DNA of 64,000 bases from Chimaeribacter arupi (GTDB taxonomy: Bacteria > Pseudomonadota > Gammaproteobacteria > Enterobacterales > Enterobacteriaceae): positions 115,645 through 179,644 of the forward strand of contig NZ_PJZI01000004.1 in the NCBI RefSeq assembly GCF_002858805.1. Direction: 5' to 3'. Of the stretch, positions 9,915 through 20,361 are shown piece by piece (position 1 is the first letter of the stretch; each line of letters begins with the position of its first letter). Both the position numbers and the translations under genes were made by a program. The notes below the pieces were generated by a model that was not told where the DNA came from, did no database searches, and was given only the letters and a program-made list of their open reading frames with translations.

Positions 9915-11096
9915 TCAGGCGGGGCGTTTGGCCGGCAGTACCCGGCTCAGGGCCAGGTAACCGAAGCAGGCTGCCAGCAGGGAACCACTCAGGATGCCCA
10001 GTTTGGCATAGTTAATCAGCGCCGGGTCATCATGGCCGAATGCCAGCCCGGCAATAAAGATCGACATGGTAAAGCCGATGCCGCACAGCACGGACACCGC
10101 GCCGATATGTTTGAACGTCGTGTTATCCGGCAGCCGGGCAATGCCGCTTTTCACCGCCAGCCAGCAGATCAGGGAGATCCCCAGCGGCTTACCGATAAAC
10201 AGCCCGGCGATGATGCCGAGCGGCAAATCAGACAGCAGCCCCCCCATCGACACTTCACCCAGGTAGATCCCGGCATTGGCAAACGCAAACAGCGGCAGGA
10301 TCAGGCGGGCGACCCACGGGTGCAACTGGTGCTCCAGCTCGCGCAGCGGGGAGAATTTGTGGCCGCGGTTAAGCGGGATCAGGAAGCCGGTAATCACGCC
10401 CGCCAGGGTGGCGTGGATGCCTGACTGTAGAATAAAGATCCACAAAACTGCCCCCAGCAGCAGATAGAGTGTGCGCGCATTAACGCCGCGCCGGTTCATC
10501 ACCGCCATCACCAGAATGGTCGCTGCCGCCCCGGCCAGCGCAGTCAGGGAGAGATGGGAGGTGTAGAACAGGGCAATAATCACGATCGCCCCGAGATCAT
10601 CGATGATCGCCAGCGCCAGCAAAAAGGCTTTCAGGCTGGCAGGGACGCGGCTGCCGAGCAGCGCCATCACGCCGACGGCAAAGGCAATGTCGGTGGCGGC
10701 CGGGATGGCCCAGCCCACACGCGTGACCTCATCCGCGGCGTTAAACAACAGGTAAATCAGGGATGGCGCAATCATGCCGCCCAACGCGGCAATCACCGGG
10801 AAAATGGCTTTATTCCAGCCCGCCAGCGCTCCTTCCATCAATTCACGTTTAACTTCCATCCCGACCAGCAGGAAGAAGATCGCCATCAGCGCATCATTAA
10901 TCCACCAGAGTGATGAATGGCTGAGATCAACACCGCCCAGATGCAGTGGCAACGGGGTATTGATCAGCCATAAATAGGTATCATGCAGCGGCGAGTTTGC
11001 CATGATGAGCGCGATAATGGCCGCCACGATCAGCACAATGCCGCCGGAGGCTTCCATATTGAAGAAATGCCTGATGGTGTTACGCACGAATGCCAT
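9915..11096 (-). CDS. nhaA: Na+/H+ antiporter NhaA
   Basis: Inner-membrane electrogenic antiporter (2 H+ in, 1 Na+ out) for sodium and alkaline-pH tolerance. A 12-helix pattern is visible. The paired aspartates of the ion site are in '[13 protein letters not shown]', and the helix IV/XI crossing regions '[11 protein letters not shown]' and '[15 protein letters not shown]' are conserved. Length 393 aa versus 388. The upstream 145 bp (11097-11241) up to the dnaJ terminator must hold the promoter and NhaR sites. Confidence 0.97.
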   Translation of the reverse strand: MAFVRNTIRHFFNMEASGGIVLIVAAIIALIMANSPLHDTYLWLINTPLPLHLGGVDLSHSSLWWINDALMAIFFLLVGMEVKRELMEGALAGWNKAIFPVIAALGGMIAPSLIYLLFNAADEVTRVGWAIPAATDIAFAVGVMALLGSRVPASLKAFLLALAIIDDLGAIVIIALFYTSHLSLTALAGAAATILVMAVMNRRGVNARTLYLLLGAVLWIFILQSGIHATLAGVITGFLIPLNRGHKFSPLRELEHQLHPWVARLILPLFAFANAGIYLGEVSMGGLLSDLPLGIIAGLFIGKPLGISLICWLAVKSGIARLPDNTTFKHIGAVSVLCGIGFTMSIFIAGLAFGHDDPALINYAKLGILSGSLLAACFGYLALSRVLPAKRPA

Positions 11097-11242
11097 CCTT
11101 TATATTTATGATCAGGTTGAACCAGGAGCCTAGAGGTTACGCATTTCAACTCATCGTTAAAAGCAGCTTTTTAGACAACTTTGATTCGGGATAAACGAAT
11201 TGAACAAATAAATAAAAGGCGGGCGGAACAAAATGTTAAGTA

Positions 11243-11273
11243 AAAAAAACCAGATGACGTGTCATCTGGTTTT
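11243..11273 (-). terminator. dnaKJ terminator
   Basis: AAAACCAGATGAC / GTCATCTGGTTTT stem with a 2-nt centre and an A-run on the left, giving a U-tract for leftward transcription. It lies about 70 bp after the dnaJ stop. Confidence 0.85.
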
Positions 11274-11341
11274 GTTAAGTAAGGTGCGCTTTTACGCAGC
11301 CGTCTTTTTAATCCGCTGTTTGAAACAAGCAGCGCCGCAGG

Positions 11342-12475
11342 TTAGCGGGTCAAATCGTCGAAGAACTTTTTCACGCCGTCGAAGAAGGATTTCGACCGCG
11401 GGCTGTTGTTCTCACCCGACGGGCCACCGAGGCTGTCTTCCAGCTCACGCAGCAGCTGTTTCTGTTTTTCGCTCAGGTTGACCGGCGTCTCGACCACCAC
11501 GCGGCACAGCAGGTCACCCTGCGCCCCGCCACGGACCGATTTCACGCCTTTGCCGCGCATACGGAACAGTTTACCGGTCTGCGTTTCTGTCGGCACTTTC
11601 AGCTTCACGCGGCCATCCAGGGTCGGGACTTCAATTTCCCCGCCCAGGGCTGCCATCGCAAAGTTGATCGGCACTTCACAGTAGAGGTTATTGCCTTCAC
11701 GCTCGAAGATCGGGTGGGCTTTCACCTGCACCTGAACGTAGAGATCGCCTGCCGGTGCACCGTGCTCCCCGGCTTCGCCCTCACCCGCCAGGCGGATGCG
11801 GTCACCGGTGTCCACGCCGGCCGGGATTTTCACCGACAGCGTTTTGGATTTCTCTACCCGGCCGTGGCCGTGGCAGGTGTTGCACGGGTCTTTAATGATC
11901 TGGCCACGCCCCTGACAGTGCGGACATGCCTGCTGCACCGTGAAGAAGCCCTGGCGCATCTGCACCTGACCGGCACCATGACAGGTTGGGCAGGTGACCG
12001 GGGAGCTGCCCGGTTTCGCGCCGCTGCCGTGGCAGATGTCACACTCTTCCAGCGTCGGGATGCGGATCTCTTTGGTGACGCCGCGAACGGCCTCTTCCAG
12101 CGTCAGCTCCATGTTATAGCGCAGGTCAGAGCCACGGCTGGCACGCTGACGGCGGCCGCCGCCAAAGATGTCGCCGAACACGTCGCCGAAGATGTCGCTG
12201 AAGTCTGCACCGCCGCCACCGAAGCCGCCGCCGCCGCCCATGCCGCCCTGTTCAAAGGCTGCATGGCCGTACTGATCGTAGGCCGCACGCTTCTGGGCGT
12301 CCGTCAGGATCTCGTACGCTTCTTTGATCTCTTTGAATTTGGCTTCCGACTCTTTATCACCCTGGTTACGGTCCGGGTGGTATTTCATCGCCAGGCGTTT
12401 ATAGGCCTTTTTGATCTCACGCTCTTCCGCTGTTTTGGAAACGCCTAAAATCTCGTAATAGTCTTTCTTCGCCAT
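11342..12475 (-). CDS. dnaJ: Co-chaperone DnaJ (Hsp40)
   Basis: Stimulates DnaK ATPase and delivers substrates. Domains in order: J domain (residues 1-70) with the HPD triad in 'KYHPDRNQ'; a Gly/Phe-rich linker (76-105, [13 protein letters not shown]); a zinc-binding domain with four CxxCxGxG repeats ([32 protein letters not shown]); a C-terminal substrate and dimer domain. Length 377 aa (E. coli 376). It follows dnaK by 129 bp. Confidence 0.98.
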   Translation of the reverse strand: MAKKDYYEILGVSKTAEEREIKKAYKRLAMKYHPDRNQGDKESEAKFKEIKEAYEILTDAQKRAAYDQYGHAAFEQGGMGGGGGFGGGGADFSDIFGDVFGDIFGGGRRQRASRGSDLRYNMELTLEEAVRGVTKEIRIPTLEECDICHGSGAKPGSSPVTCPTCHGAGQVQMRQGFFTVQQACPHCQGRGQIIKDPCNTCHGHGRVEKSKTLSVKIPAGVDTGDRIRLAGEGEAGEHGAPAGDLYVQVQVKAHPIFEREGNNLYCEVPINFAMAALGGEIEVPTLDGRVKLKVPTETQTGKLFRMRGKGVKSVRGGAQGDLLCRVVVETPVNLSEKQKQLLRELEDSLGGPSGENNSPRSKSFFDGVKKFFDDLTR

Positions 12476-12501
12476 TCTGTTGTCCTGCCCTCAACATGCG
12501 T

Positions 12502-12533
12502 GCACGGGCGTAGAGTTTCCCCGACGCCCGTGC
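12502..12533 (-). other. Hairpin in the dnaK-dnaJ intergenic region
   Basis: GCACGGGCG (12502-12510) pairs perfectly with CGCCCGTGC (12525-12533) across a 14-nt loop, with no U-tract. It is probably an mRNA stability or processing element setting the DnaK:DnaJ ratio rather than a terminator. E. coli also carries structure and a small RNA (tpke11) in this gap; whether an RNA is made here cannot be told. Confidence 0.5.
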
Positions 12534-12604
12534 CTGGTTATCAGCAGCAGGGTGATATTCCTGGTTTCCCCGGCCTCACCGCTGCTGTGCCCGCTTAAGG
12601 GCGA

Positions 12605-14512
12605 TTATTTTTTGTCTTTAACTTCTTCGAATTCAGCGTCGACAACGTCATCTTCTTTCTTGGCACCGTCAGTTGGCTGGCCTTCAGCCGCACCGGCCTG
12701 AGCCTGAGCCACTTCCAGCAGTTTGCCGGAAACCTGCACCAGCGCCTGGATTTTCGCTTCGATGTCTGCTTTGTCTTCGCCTTTCAGCGCGGCTTCCAGA
12801 TCTTTCAGCGCGGCGTCGATCGGTGCTTTGTCGTCAGCAGAGAGTTTGTCACCGGCTTCTTCCAGCTGCTTACGGGTGCTGTGCACCAGATGGTCAGCCT
12901 GATTGCGGGTCTGAACCAGTTCTTCGAACTTACGGTCAGACTCGGCGTTGGCTTCCGCCTCACGCACCATTTTCTGCACTTCTTCATCGCTCAGGCCGGA
13001 AGAGGCTTTGATGGTGATCTTCTGCTCGCGACCGGTGTTTTTGTCTTTCGCCGACACATGCAGGATACCGTCCGCATCGATGTCGAAGGTCACTTCGATC
13101 TGTGACATGCCGCGCGGTGCCGGCTGGATGCCGTCCAGGTTGAACTGGCCCAGGGACTTGTTGTCCGCGGCACGTTTACGCTCACCCTGCAGCACGTGGA
13201 TGGTCACGGCGGACTGGTTGTCTTCCGCAGTCGAGAACACCTGGCTGTGCTTGGTCGGGATCGTGGTGTTTTTGGTGATAAGCGGAGTCATCACGCCGCC
13301 CATGGTTTCGATACCCAGGGAGAGCGGGGTCACGTCCAGCAGCAGCACGTCTTTCACGTCACCGCTCAGCACGCCGCCCTGAACCGCAGCACCGATGGCC
13401 ACTGCTTCGTCCGGGTTAACGTCTTTACGCGGCTCTTTGCCGAAGAAGTCTGCCACTTTTTTCTGCACCATCGGCATACGGGTCTGACCGCCGACCAGGA
13501 TCACGTCGTTGATCTCGGACACAGACAGGCCGGCATCCTGCAGGGCCACTTTCAGCGGCTCAATGGAACGTGCAACCAGATCTTCTACCAGCGACTCGAG
13601 TTTGGCACGGGTCACTTTGATGTTCATGTGTTTCGGACCGGTTGCGTCTGCGGTGATGTACGGCAGGTTCACGTCGGTCTGTTGTGCAGAGGAAAGCTCG
13701 ATTTTCGCTTTTTCTGCTGCTTCTTTCAGGCGCTGCATCGCCAGCGGATCGTTGCGCAGATCAATGCCCTGCTCTTTTTTGAACTCATCCACCAGGTAGT
13801 TGATCATACGGCTGTCGAAGTCTTCACCACCCAGGTGGGTATCACCGTTGGTTGCCAGTACTTCGAAGGTTTTTTCGCCGTCAACGTCATCGATTTCGAT
13901 GATGGAGATATCGAAAGTACCGCCACCCAGGTCATAAACTGCGATGGTGCGGTTGCCCGTGCCTTTGTCCATGCCGTATGCCAGTGCGGCAGCAGTCGGT
14001 TCGTTGATGATACGTTTGACTTCCAGACCTGCGATACGGCCGGCGTCTTTGGTCGCCTGACGCTGTGCATCGTTGAAGTAGGCCGGAACGGTGATAACGG
14101 CTTCAGTGACCGGCTCACCCAGGTAGTCTTCTGCCGTTTTCTTCATTTTTTTCAGCACTTCAGCAGAGATCTGCGGCGGTGCGATTTTCTGGCCTTTTAC
14201 GTCGATCCAGGCGTCACCGTTGTCTGCGCTGATGATCTGGTAAGGCATGATGCCTTTGTCGCGCTGGACTTCTTCGTCCTGGAAGCGACGGCCGATCAGG
14301 CGCTTGATCGCAAACAGGGTGTTTTGCGGGTTAGTGACAGCCTGACGTTTAGCCGGTTGACCTACCAGGGTCTCACCGTCCTGCGCATAAGCAATGATAG
14401 AAGGCGTGGTACGGTCGCCTTCGCTGTTCTCCAGCACGCGAGCCTGAGTGCCGTCCATGATTGCCACACAAGAGTTGGTTGTACCCAGGTCGATACCAAT
14501 AATTTTGCCCAT
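12605..14512 (-). CDS. dnaK: Molecular chaperone DnaK (Hsp70)
   Basis: ATP-dependent chaperone for folding, disaggregation and control of sigma32. The nucleotide-binding domain begins '[20 protein letters not shown]', with phosphate loop '[12 protein letters not shown]' and '[14 protein letters not shown]'. The interdomain linker '[15 protein letters not shown]' and the substrate domain follow. The C-terminal tail ends '[11 protein letters not shown]', the co-chaperone-binding end. 635 aa versus 638. Two heat-shock promoters precede it. Confidence 0.99.
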   Translation of the reverse strand: MGKIIGIDLGTTNSCVAIMDGTQARVLENSEGDRTTPSIIAYAQDGETLVGQPAKRQAVTNPQNTLFAIKRLIGRRFQDEEVQRDKGIMPYQIISADNGDAWIDVKGQKIAPPQISAEVLKKMKKTAEDYLGEPVTEAVITVPAYFNDAQRQATKDAGRIAGLEVKRIINEPTAAALAYGMDKGTGNRTIAVYDLGGGTFDISIIEIDDVDGEKTFEVLATNGDTHLGGEDFDSRMINYLVDEFKKEQGIDLRNDPLAMQRLKEAAEKAKIELSSAQQTDVNLPYITADATGPKHMNIKVTRAKLESLVEDLVARSIEPLKVALQDAGLSVSEINDVILVGGQTRMPMVQKKVADFFGKEPRKDVNPDEAVAIGAAVQGGVLSGDVKDVLLLDVTPLSLGIETMGGVMTPLITKNTTIPTKHSQVFSTAEDNQSAVTIHVLQGERKRAADNKSLGQFNLDGIQPAPRGMSQIEVTFDIDADGILHVSAKDKNTGREQKITIKASSGLSDEEVQKMVREAEANAESDRKFEELVQTRNQADHLVHSTRKQLEEAGDKLSADDKAPIDAALKDLEAALKGEDKADIEAKIQALVQVSGKLLEVAQAQAGAAEGQPTDGAKKEDDVVDAEFEEVKDKK

Positions 14513-14560
14513 CTAAACGTCTCCACTAAATATTCATATTCGATCAGGTTGCTAATAGAT

Positions 14561-14585
14561 ATGCGGGCGGTTTTTTGCTTTTCAA
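14561..14585 (-). promoter_or_regulatory. dnaK sigma32-type promoter P2
   Basis: Read leftward: GTTGAAA (-35 core 14585-14580), 13-nt spacer, CCGCATAT (-10, from 14566). One mismatch from the CCCCAT core, so weaker than P1. Confidence 0.55.
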
Positions 14586-14636
14586 CGCCCGATATGTCCG
14601 GCTTGCCCGCGATTAGCAACTGCGGTTGCAAATAAG

Positions 14637-14662
14637 ATGGGGCCAAGCGCGACGGCATCAAG
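14637..14662 (-). promoter_or_regulatory. dnaK sigma32-type promoter P1
   Basis: Read leftward: CCCCTTGATG with CTTGAT core at 14662-14657, 14-nt spacer, CCCCAT at 14642-14637. This matches the heat-shock consensus (CTTGAA, then CCCCAT-T). It lies about 125 bp upstream of the dnaK ATG. Confidence 0.85.
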
Positions 14663-14823
14663 GGGCAGAGATGAAAAAAAAATGCGTTTTCTTCCTTTCC
14701 GGATCAATGTTTGCCCATTTGCCGCTGATTATGATGGCGCGCCCTGCACCGTGAAGAAGGTTATCGGGGCATTTTTCCCGTTTTCAAATCCGGCCACTTA
14801 CTCTTTTGTGATGCAGAGGACCT

Positions 14824-15390
14824 ATGCACACCACGCACTACGCCAACCCCGCGCCCCTTGGGCTGATGGGCTTTGGTATGACCACGATCCTGCTTAATCT
14901 CCATAACGCGGGCTTTTGCGACCTGACGGCCGTTGTCCTGAGTATGGGGCTGTTTTTTGGCGGCCTGGCACAGATCCTCGCCGGGCTGTTGGAATTCAAA
15001 AAAGGCAACACCTTCGGCATGACCGCCTTTACCTCGTACGGCGCGTTCTGGCTCAGCCTGGTCGGGATTTTATTGCTGCCGCAACTGGGCCTGGCCCAGG
15101 CCAGTGACGGCGAAACGCTGGGCGGTTATCTGGCGCTGTGGGGCGTTTTTACCCTGTTTATGTTTTTCGGCACGCTGCGCGCCAACCGGGTGATGCAGTT
15201 TGTTTTCGCCAGCCTGGCGCTGCTGTTTGCGCTGCTGGCTGTGGGTAATCTCACCGGCAATGCCGGGCTGCTGCGCATTGCCGGGTTTGAAGGCATCGTC
15301 TGCGGTGCGAGCGCCATCTACCTGGCGATGGCGGAAGTGCTGAAAGAGCAGTTCGGGCGCACGGTGTTGCCGATTGGTGAAGCGGCCTGA
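14824..15390 (+). CDS. satP: Acetate/succinate:proton symporter SatP
   Basis: Six-helix inner-membrane carrier of the Gpr1/Fun34/YaaH (AceTr) family. The signature NPAPLGLMGFGMTT is at residues 8-21. The C-terminal 'EQFGRTVLPIGE' matches E. coli SatP; length 188 aa is the same. The 311-bp gap upstream is shared with the divergent dnaK promoters; its own promoter is not obvious. Followed by a terminator. Confidence 0.95.
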   Translation: MHTTHYANPAPLGLMGFGMTTILLNLHNAGFCDLTAVVLSMGLFFGGLAQILAGLLEFKKGNTFGMTAFTSYGAFWLSLVGILLLPQLGLAQASDGETLGGYLALWGVFTLFMFFGTLRANRVMQFVFASLALLFALLAVGNLTGNAGLLRIAGFEGIVCGASAIYLAMAEVLKEQFGRTVLPIGEAA

Positions 15391-15420
15391 ATAAAACATC
15401 GGCGTAAATAATAGAGGAAT

Positions 15421-15446
15421 AAAAAAGCCCTGTCTGACAGGGCTTT
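15421..15446. terminator. Bidirectional terminator satP / MHS transporter
   Basis: GCCCTG/CAGGGC core stem (15427-15432, 15438-15443) with A-run and T-run on both sides, between convergent genes. Confidence 0.88.
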
Positions 15447-15473
15447 TTCTTTGCTTTTTCTTTTACTGCGCGC

Positions 15474-16781
15474 TTATCGCTCCGGCGCCAGCGCGATTTT
15501 TTGTGCGCCTTCTGATGAGCGCCGGTTCAGCACCAGCCCTACCCCCACCCCTATCGCGGCCAGCGCCAGCACATAATAGGCCGGTGCCATCGGCGTCAGG
15601 GTCATCAGCAGGGTGACGCAAATGGGGGTCAGCCCGCCAAAAATCGCGTAGGCCACATTATACGAGAAAGAGATGCCGGTAAAACGCACCGCAGCCGGGA
15701 AGGCCCGCACCATCACATACGGCACCGCGCCCACCACCCCGACGCTGAACCCGGCCAGGGTATAGGCGGCGAACAGGGTCGGCGCATCCGCCGAGGCGAG
15801 ATGGTAAAACGCCCAGCAACCGCCGCCCAGCAGCAGGGAGCCGCCGATCAGCGTCTTGCCGCCGCCGATGCGGTCCGCCAGCATCCCGCTCACCACACAG
15901 CCCACCAGCAACGCCACCGTCGCCAGGCAGTTGGCCTGCAACGCCAGCGCCGCCGGGACGCCCAGCTGTTTTTGCAGGTAGGTCGGCGTCATCAGGATCA
16001 CCACCACGATGCCGGCCGAGAGCAGCCAGGTCACCAGCATACTGATCACCAGGCCGCGCTTATGGGCCGTCAGCACCGTTTTCAGCGGCAACTGTTGCGC
16101 CAGCGTTTTGCGTTGCTGCATCTCCGTGAAGACCGGTGTCTCTTTCAACCAGCGGCGCAGGTACATGGCGCCAAGGCCGAACAGGCCACCGAGGAAGAAC
16201 GGAATGCGCCAGCCGCCCTGCGCCAGCGCCTGGGGCGTCAGCCAGGTGTTCAGCAAGGCGGCGACCAGCGACCCTAATAAAATCCCGGCGGTCAGCCCGG
16301 CCGTCAGGGTGCCGCAGGCAAAACCAGTGCGCCGATCCGGCACATGTTCCGCTACAAACACCCAGGCCCCCGGCACCTCGCCGCCGATCGCCGCGCCCTG
16401 CAACATCCGCAGTAACAGCAGCAGCAACGGCGCAGCAATGCCGATGGAGGCATAGGTCGGCAACAGCCCCATCGCCAGTGTCGGCAGCGCCATCAGCAGG
16501 ATGCTCAGGCTGAACATCTTCTTACGGCCGGCTTTGTCGCCAAAGTGCGCCATGATGATGCCGCCCAACGGGCGCGCCAGATAGCCGGCAGCGAAAATGC
16601 CGAACGTCTGCACTAACCGCAGCCACTCCGGCATCTGCGCTGGAAAGAACAGGTCGCCGATAACAGCCGCAAAGTAAACGAAGATAATGAAATCGTAGAA
16701 CTCCAGCGCACCGCCCAGGGCGGCCAGGGAGAGGGTTTTGAAATCTTGCCGGTTCAGGCGGGAGGTAGCGTCAGGGATCAT
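15474..16781 (-). CDS. MFS transporter, metabolite:H+ symporter (MHS) family
   Basis: Twelve-helix major facilitator protein of the MHS type (relatives of ProP, ShiA, KgtP). Seen: 'GGALEFYDFIIFVYFA' at helix 1, the loop 2-3 signature 'AHFGDKAGRKKMF', and 'LRMLQGAAIGGEVPGAWVFVAEH' in helix 4, all diagnostic of the subfamily. Length 435 aa. Substrate unknown; organic acids or osmolytes would fit. It sits between mog and satP, where E. coli has no such gene, so it is a lineage-specific insertion. GC and codon use look like the neighbours. Confidence 0.85.
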   Translation of the reverse strand: MIPDATSRLNRQDFKTLSLAALGGALEFYDFIIFVYFAAVIGDLFFPAQMPEWLRLVQTFGIFAAGYLARPLGGIIMAHFGDKAGRKKMFSLSILLMALPTLAMGLLPTYASIGIAAPLLLLLLRMLQGAAIGGEVPGAWVFVAEHVPDRRTGFACGTLTAGLTAGILLGSLVAALLNTWLTPQALAQGGWRIPFFLGGLFGLGAMYLRRWLKETPVFTEMQQRKTLAQQLPLKTVLTAHKRGLVISMLVTWLLSAGIVVVILMTPTYLQKQLGVPAALALQANCLATVALLVGCVVSGMLADRIGGGKTLIGGSLLLGGGCWAFYHLASADAPTLFAAYTLAGFSVGVVGAVPYVMVRAFPAAVRFTGISFSYNVAYAIFGGLTPICVTLLMTLTPMAPAYYVLALAAIGVGVGLVLNRRSSEGAQKIALAPER

Positions 16782-16899
16782 AATTAACCACGCGAATCAG
16801 GGGTAAAGAGTGCCGATTGTCTGTAAAGTTAACATGACTATATCGGCAATTTATTTACACACCAGCGCTGAGGCAGCTTATGACAGAAAAGCCTGAACT

Positions 16900-17487
16900 T
16901 TAGTTATTTGTTTCGCGGATGGCACTTTTAGGGCGGAAAGCTGCTGTCACCTGGGGGTTGGTCTCCACGTACGGCCCGTCCAGCAACTGGATACAATAAG
17001 GGACACTGGCGAAGATGCCGTGTACAACTACCTTTCCACTTTCATCTTTCAGCCCTTCCAGCGTCTCCTGGATCGACTTCGGCTGGCCGGGCAGGTTAAT
17101 GATTAACGCCTGTTTGCGGATCACCGCCACCTGGCGGGACAAAATAGCCGTCGGCACAAAATTCAGGCTGATCTGGCGCATCTGTTCGCCAAAGCCCGGC
17201 ATTTCGCGGTCAGCTACCGCCAGCGTCGCGTCCGGCGTGACGTCCCGGCGGGCCGGGCCGGTGCCGCCGGTGGTCAGCACCAGGTGGCAGCCGCTCTCAT
17301 CCACCAGCTCGCACAGGGTCTGCTCAATCAGCGTCTGCTCGTCCGGGATCAGGCGGGTTTCCACCACAAACGGCGTGGTCAGCGCCGTCGCCAGCCATGC
17401 CTGTAAAGCGGGAATGCCCTTATCCTGATAAACCCCGCTGGAGGCGCGGTCGGACACCGACACCAGACCAATGCGTAATGTATTCAT
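16900..17487 (-). CDS. mog: Molybdopterin adenylyltransferase
   Basis: Adenylates molybdopterin before Mo insertion in molybdenum-cofactor synthesis. Single MoCF-binding domain: 'LVLTTGGTGPARRDVTPDATL' and 'ALIINLPGQPKS' are the family motifs. ATG at 17487 gives 195 aa, exactly as in E. coli; the in-frame extension upstream is not supported. It lies downstream of talB on the same strand but is separated from it by a terminator, so it probably has its own promoter in 17488-17560. Confidence 0.96.
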   Translation of the reverse strand: MNTLRIGLVSVSDRASSGVYQDKGIPALQAWLATALTTPFVVETRLIPDEQTLIEQTLCELVDESGCHLVLTTGGTGPARRDVTPDATLAVADREMPGFGEQMRQISLNFVPTAILSRQVAVIRKQALIINLPGQPKSIQETLEGLKDESGKVVVHGIFASVPYCIQLLDGPYVETNPQVTAAFRPKSAIRETNN

Positions 17488-17560
17488 ACTCCACCTTTCC
17501 ACACATGCTTCATTATGCGCTTTAGTATACGAATTCTGCCCCGGCTGCGATCCTTCCGGC

Positions 17561-17588
17561 ATAAAAAAAGGCGGCCGGAGCCGCCTTT
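17561..17588 (-). terminator. talB terminator
   Basis: AAGGCGGC, loop CGGA, GCCGCCTT (17569-17588), with an A-run on the left giving the leftward U-tract. Begins 18 bp after the talB stop. Confidence 0.9.
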
Positions 17589-17606
17589 TCTGCGCCTTGT
17601 TCCGCC

Positions 17607-18560
17607 TTACAGCAGATCAGCGATCATTTTTTCCAGCTTTTCCTGATCCGCCGCGAATTTGCGGATGCCGTCGGTGAGTTTTTCCACGGCCATCGGGTCA
17701 CTGTTGTGCTGCCAGTAGAATTCAGACTCGGTCAGCGGTTGCGGACGATCTTTAATCTCACCGGTATAGGAGAGTTTACGCTCCAGTGTGCCTTCGCTTT
17801 CCGCCAGCTCTTTCAGCAGGGCCGGGGCGATGGTCAGGCGGTCACACCCGGCCAGCTCAATGATTTCACCGATATTACGGAAGCTGGCACCCATCACCAC
17901 GGTGTCGTAGCCATGCTCTTTGTAATATTTGTAGATCTCGGTAACGGACACCACGCCCGGATCTTCATGGGATTCGAACTCTTTTTTCTCGCCGTTGGCT
18001 TTGTACCAGTCGAGGATACGGCCCACGAACGGGGAGATCAGGTACGCACCGGCTTCGGCACAGGCACGCGCCTGGGCGAAGGAGAACAGCAGCGTCAGGT
18101 TACAGTTGATCCCGGCTTTTTCCAGTTGCTCCGCAGCACGGATGCCCTGCCAGGTTGAGGCCAGTTTGATCAGGATACGATCGTTGCTGATCCCGGCGTC
18201 GTTGTAGAGTTTCATCAGGCGCTTGGCCTTGGCGACGCTCGCCTCGGTGTCATAGGAGAGGCGCGCATCCACTTCCGTGGAGATACGGCCTGGGATCAGC
18301 TTCAGGATTTCGAGGCCGATGTTTACGGCCAGCTTGTCAGAGGCATCCATGATTTGCTGATCGTGATCGTTGCTCTGGTCACGCGCCCAGGCAATGGCTT
18401 CTTCAATCAGTTTGCGGTATTCAGGGATTTGGGCGGCGTTCAGAATCAGGGAAGGGTTGGTGGTGGCATCTTGCGGCTGATAAAGTTTCATCGCTGCGAT
18501 GTCGCCGGTATCCGCAACCACGGTCGTCAGCTGGCGCAGGGCAGTCAGTTTATTGGTCAT
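17607..18560 (-). CDS. talB: Transaldolase B
   Basis: Pentose-phosphate pathway enzyme moving a dihydroxyacetone unit from sedoheptulose-7-P to glyceraldehyde-3-P. The Schiff-base lysine lies in '[19 protein letters not shown]'; also '[13 protein letters not shown]' and 'DATTNPSL'. ATG at 18560 ([10 protein letters not shown]) gives 317 aa, as in E. coli. The longer frame upstream lacks family support. Preceded by a 292-bp gap shared with divergent yaaJ. Confidence 0.98.
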   Translation of the reverse strand: MTNKLTALRQLTTVVADTGDIAAMKLYQPQDATTNPSLILNAAQIPEYRKLIEEAIAWARDQSNDHDQQIMDASDKLAVNIGLEILKLIPGRISTEVDARLSYDTEASVAKAKRLMKLYNDAGISNDRILIKLASTWQGIRAAEQLEKAGINCNLTLLFSFAQARACAEAGAYLISPFVGRILDWYKANGEKKEFESHEDPGVVSVTEIYKYYKEHGYDTVVMGASFRNIGEIIELAGCDRLTIAPALLKELAESEGTLERKLSYTGEIKDRPQPLTESEFYWQHNSDPMAVEKLTDGIRKFAADQEKLEKMIADLL

Positions 18561-18852
18561 GTTGGCATTTCTCATAGGATGGGTATTCATGGAGGCCGGG
18601 CGGCCTGGCCGTTGCCTGATAATAACATGCAACCGAAGCCGCGCAAGGCACGATCTGGGCGAAAACCTTACCGATTCCCACACACCTTCCGCCTGCAAAA
18701 ATGACGCTGCAATTCAACCAGATCGGGCCAATCGTTCTGACAGGCAGCGCCGTGCAGTTCGTGGTAAAGTCGCGGTGGATGTCAGGTTTATACCGGTGCC
18801 CGGTTAACATCATGACCGGGCCGCGCGTGTGCCCCCCGCAATGAGGCCCTTC

Positions 18853-20277
18853 ATGACAGAATTGCTGGATTTTCTTAACGCCCTGCTTTGGGATTCGATC
18901 CTGATTTACCTGCTGATCGGTGCCGGTCTCTATTTTATCTACCGCACCGGCGGCCTGCCGCTGCGCCACCTGCCGGAGATGTTCCGCGTGCTGACGCAAC
19001 GCCGCGCCCACCCGCCGGGCAGCCTCTCTGCCTGGCAGGCGCTGTGCCTCAGCCTCGCGGGGCGCGTCGGGGCCGGCAATCTCGCCGGGGTGGCGGTGGC
19101 CATCAATACCGGCGGGCCGGGGGCAATTTTCTGGATGTGGGTAATAAGCTGGCTGAGCATGATCACCGCGCTGGTGGAGAGCACACTGGGCCAGCTCTAT
19201 AAAACCCGTGACAGCCACGGGCAACTGCGCGGCGGCCCGGCCTGTTATATGGAAAAAGGGCTGGGAATGCGCTGGATGGGGGTGGTGTTTGCCCTGCTGC
19301 TGATCTTTGCCTTTGGCTTCGCGTTTAATACCTTACAGGCAGGCACCATGGCGGTGGTGAACCGTTATGCGCTGAATTGCCCGCCGCTGGTGCTGGCGTT
19401 GGGCCTGTTGCTGCCCGGCGGCCTGGTGCTGTCGGGCGGGCTACCGCGGATTGCCCGCTGTTGCGCCCTGCTGGTGCCGCTGCTCCTGCTGCTCTACCTG
19501 GCCCTGACCCTCTGGACGATGGCGACCCACCTCGCGGCATTGCCGCAGGTGTTCGCGGCCATTTTCCGTGGGGCGTTCGGCGCAGAACAGGCCGCAGGCG
19601 GCGCGATGGGTTACGGTATGTCACAGGCGATGACCCAGGGCGCCCAGCGCGGGATGTTCTCGAATGAGGCCGGGCTGGGGACCGTGCCGAATGCTGCGGC
19701 CTCGGCCCGCCCGACGCCGTTGCACCCGGTTTCCCAGGGGTATATGCAGATGCTCGGCGTGGTGGTGGACACCCTGATGATCTCCAGCGCCACGGCGATG
19801 ATCATGCTGCTGGCCGGTACGCCCGGCCGCGCCCACCCGGCGCAGGGTGTGACCTTAACGCCGGAAGCTTTTGCGGCATTTTCCGGGCTGTGGGGCGGCC
19901 CGCTGGTGACGCTGGTGGTGTTTCTGTTCGCCTTCACCGCCATGCTGGCCAACTATGCCTATGCCGAAAATAACCTGCTGTTCCTGACCCGCCACCGCCC
20001 GGTTGGCCTGGTGCTGTTGCGCGTGCTGGTGCTGTTGGCGGCGGCGACAGGTATCCTCTGGGATATCAGCTGGCTCTACCCGCTGGCGACCATCGCCACG
20101 GCGCTGATGACCCTCACCAACCTCACGGCGCTGCTGCTGCTGTCCGGGGTGGCGTTTACCCTCATCAAAGATTATCACCGCCAGCGCCAGATTGGCCGGG
20201 AGCCGGTGTTTAATGCCGCCCACTTCCCGGCGCTGCAAAAACAGCTTTCGCCCGGCATCTGGGAGCGCGAACGCTGA
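18853..20277 (+). CDS. yaaJ: Sodium:amino acid (alanine/glycine) symporter, AGCS family
   Basis: Inner-membrane Na+-coupled alanine/glycine carrier. About ten to eleven hydrophobic segments; signatures 'GRVGAGNLAGVAVAINTGGPGA' and 'SNEAGLGTVPNAAASA' define the AGCS family, and the C-terminal 'LSPGIWER' resembles E. coli YaaJ. The start at 18853 (MTELLDFLN) fits the family better than an ATG-less extension back to 18829. Same neighbours as E. coli yaaJ (talB, yaaA), though the sequence is clearly more divergent than its neighbours are. Confidence 0.88.
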   Translation: MTELLDFLNALLWDSILIYLLIGAGLYFIYRTGGLPLRHLPEMFRVLTQRRAHPPGSLSAWQALCLSLAGRVGAGNLAGVAVAINTGGPGAIFWMWVISWLSMITALVESTLGQLYKTRDSHGQLRGGPACYMEKGLGMRWMGVVFALLLIFAFGFAFNTLQAGTMAVVNRYALNCPPLVLALGLLLPGGLVLSGGLPRIARCCALLVPLLLLLYLALTLWTMATHLAALPQVFAAIFRGAFGAEQAAGGAMGYGMSQAMTQGAQRGMFSNEAGLGTVPNAAASARPTPLHPVSQGYMQMLGVVVDTLMISSATAMIMLLAGTPGRAHPAQGVTLTPEAFAAFSGLWGGPLVTLVVFLFAFTAMLANYAYAENNLLFLTRHRPVGLVLLRVLVLLAAATGILWDISWLYPLATIATALMTLTNLTALLLLSGVAFTLIKDYHRQRQIGREPVFNAAHFPALQKQLSPGIWERER

Positions 20278-20361
20278 CACGGCGCGCCCTATCAAACTCA
20301 TCGCCCCTTTTTACGCGGGCATTTGGTAGAGTAGCGCCAGGAAAACAGAGGACTGCCCGTT

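Noticed and set aside
12103..12288. Short frames in the Gly/Phe-rich part of dnaJ
   Set aside because: Low-complexity GC repeats of dnaJ read in other frames.
13196..14635. 479-codon frame antisense to dnaK
   Set aside because: Known type of artefact opposite dnaK; no motifs, no ribosome site of note.
18550..19224. Leftward frame of 224 codons over the yaaJ start
   Set aside because: Overlaps yaaJ and talB starts antisense; composition is that of a shadow frame.
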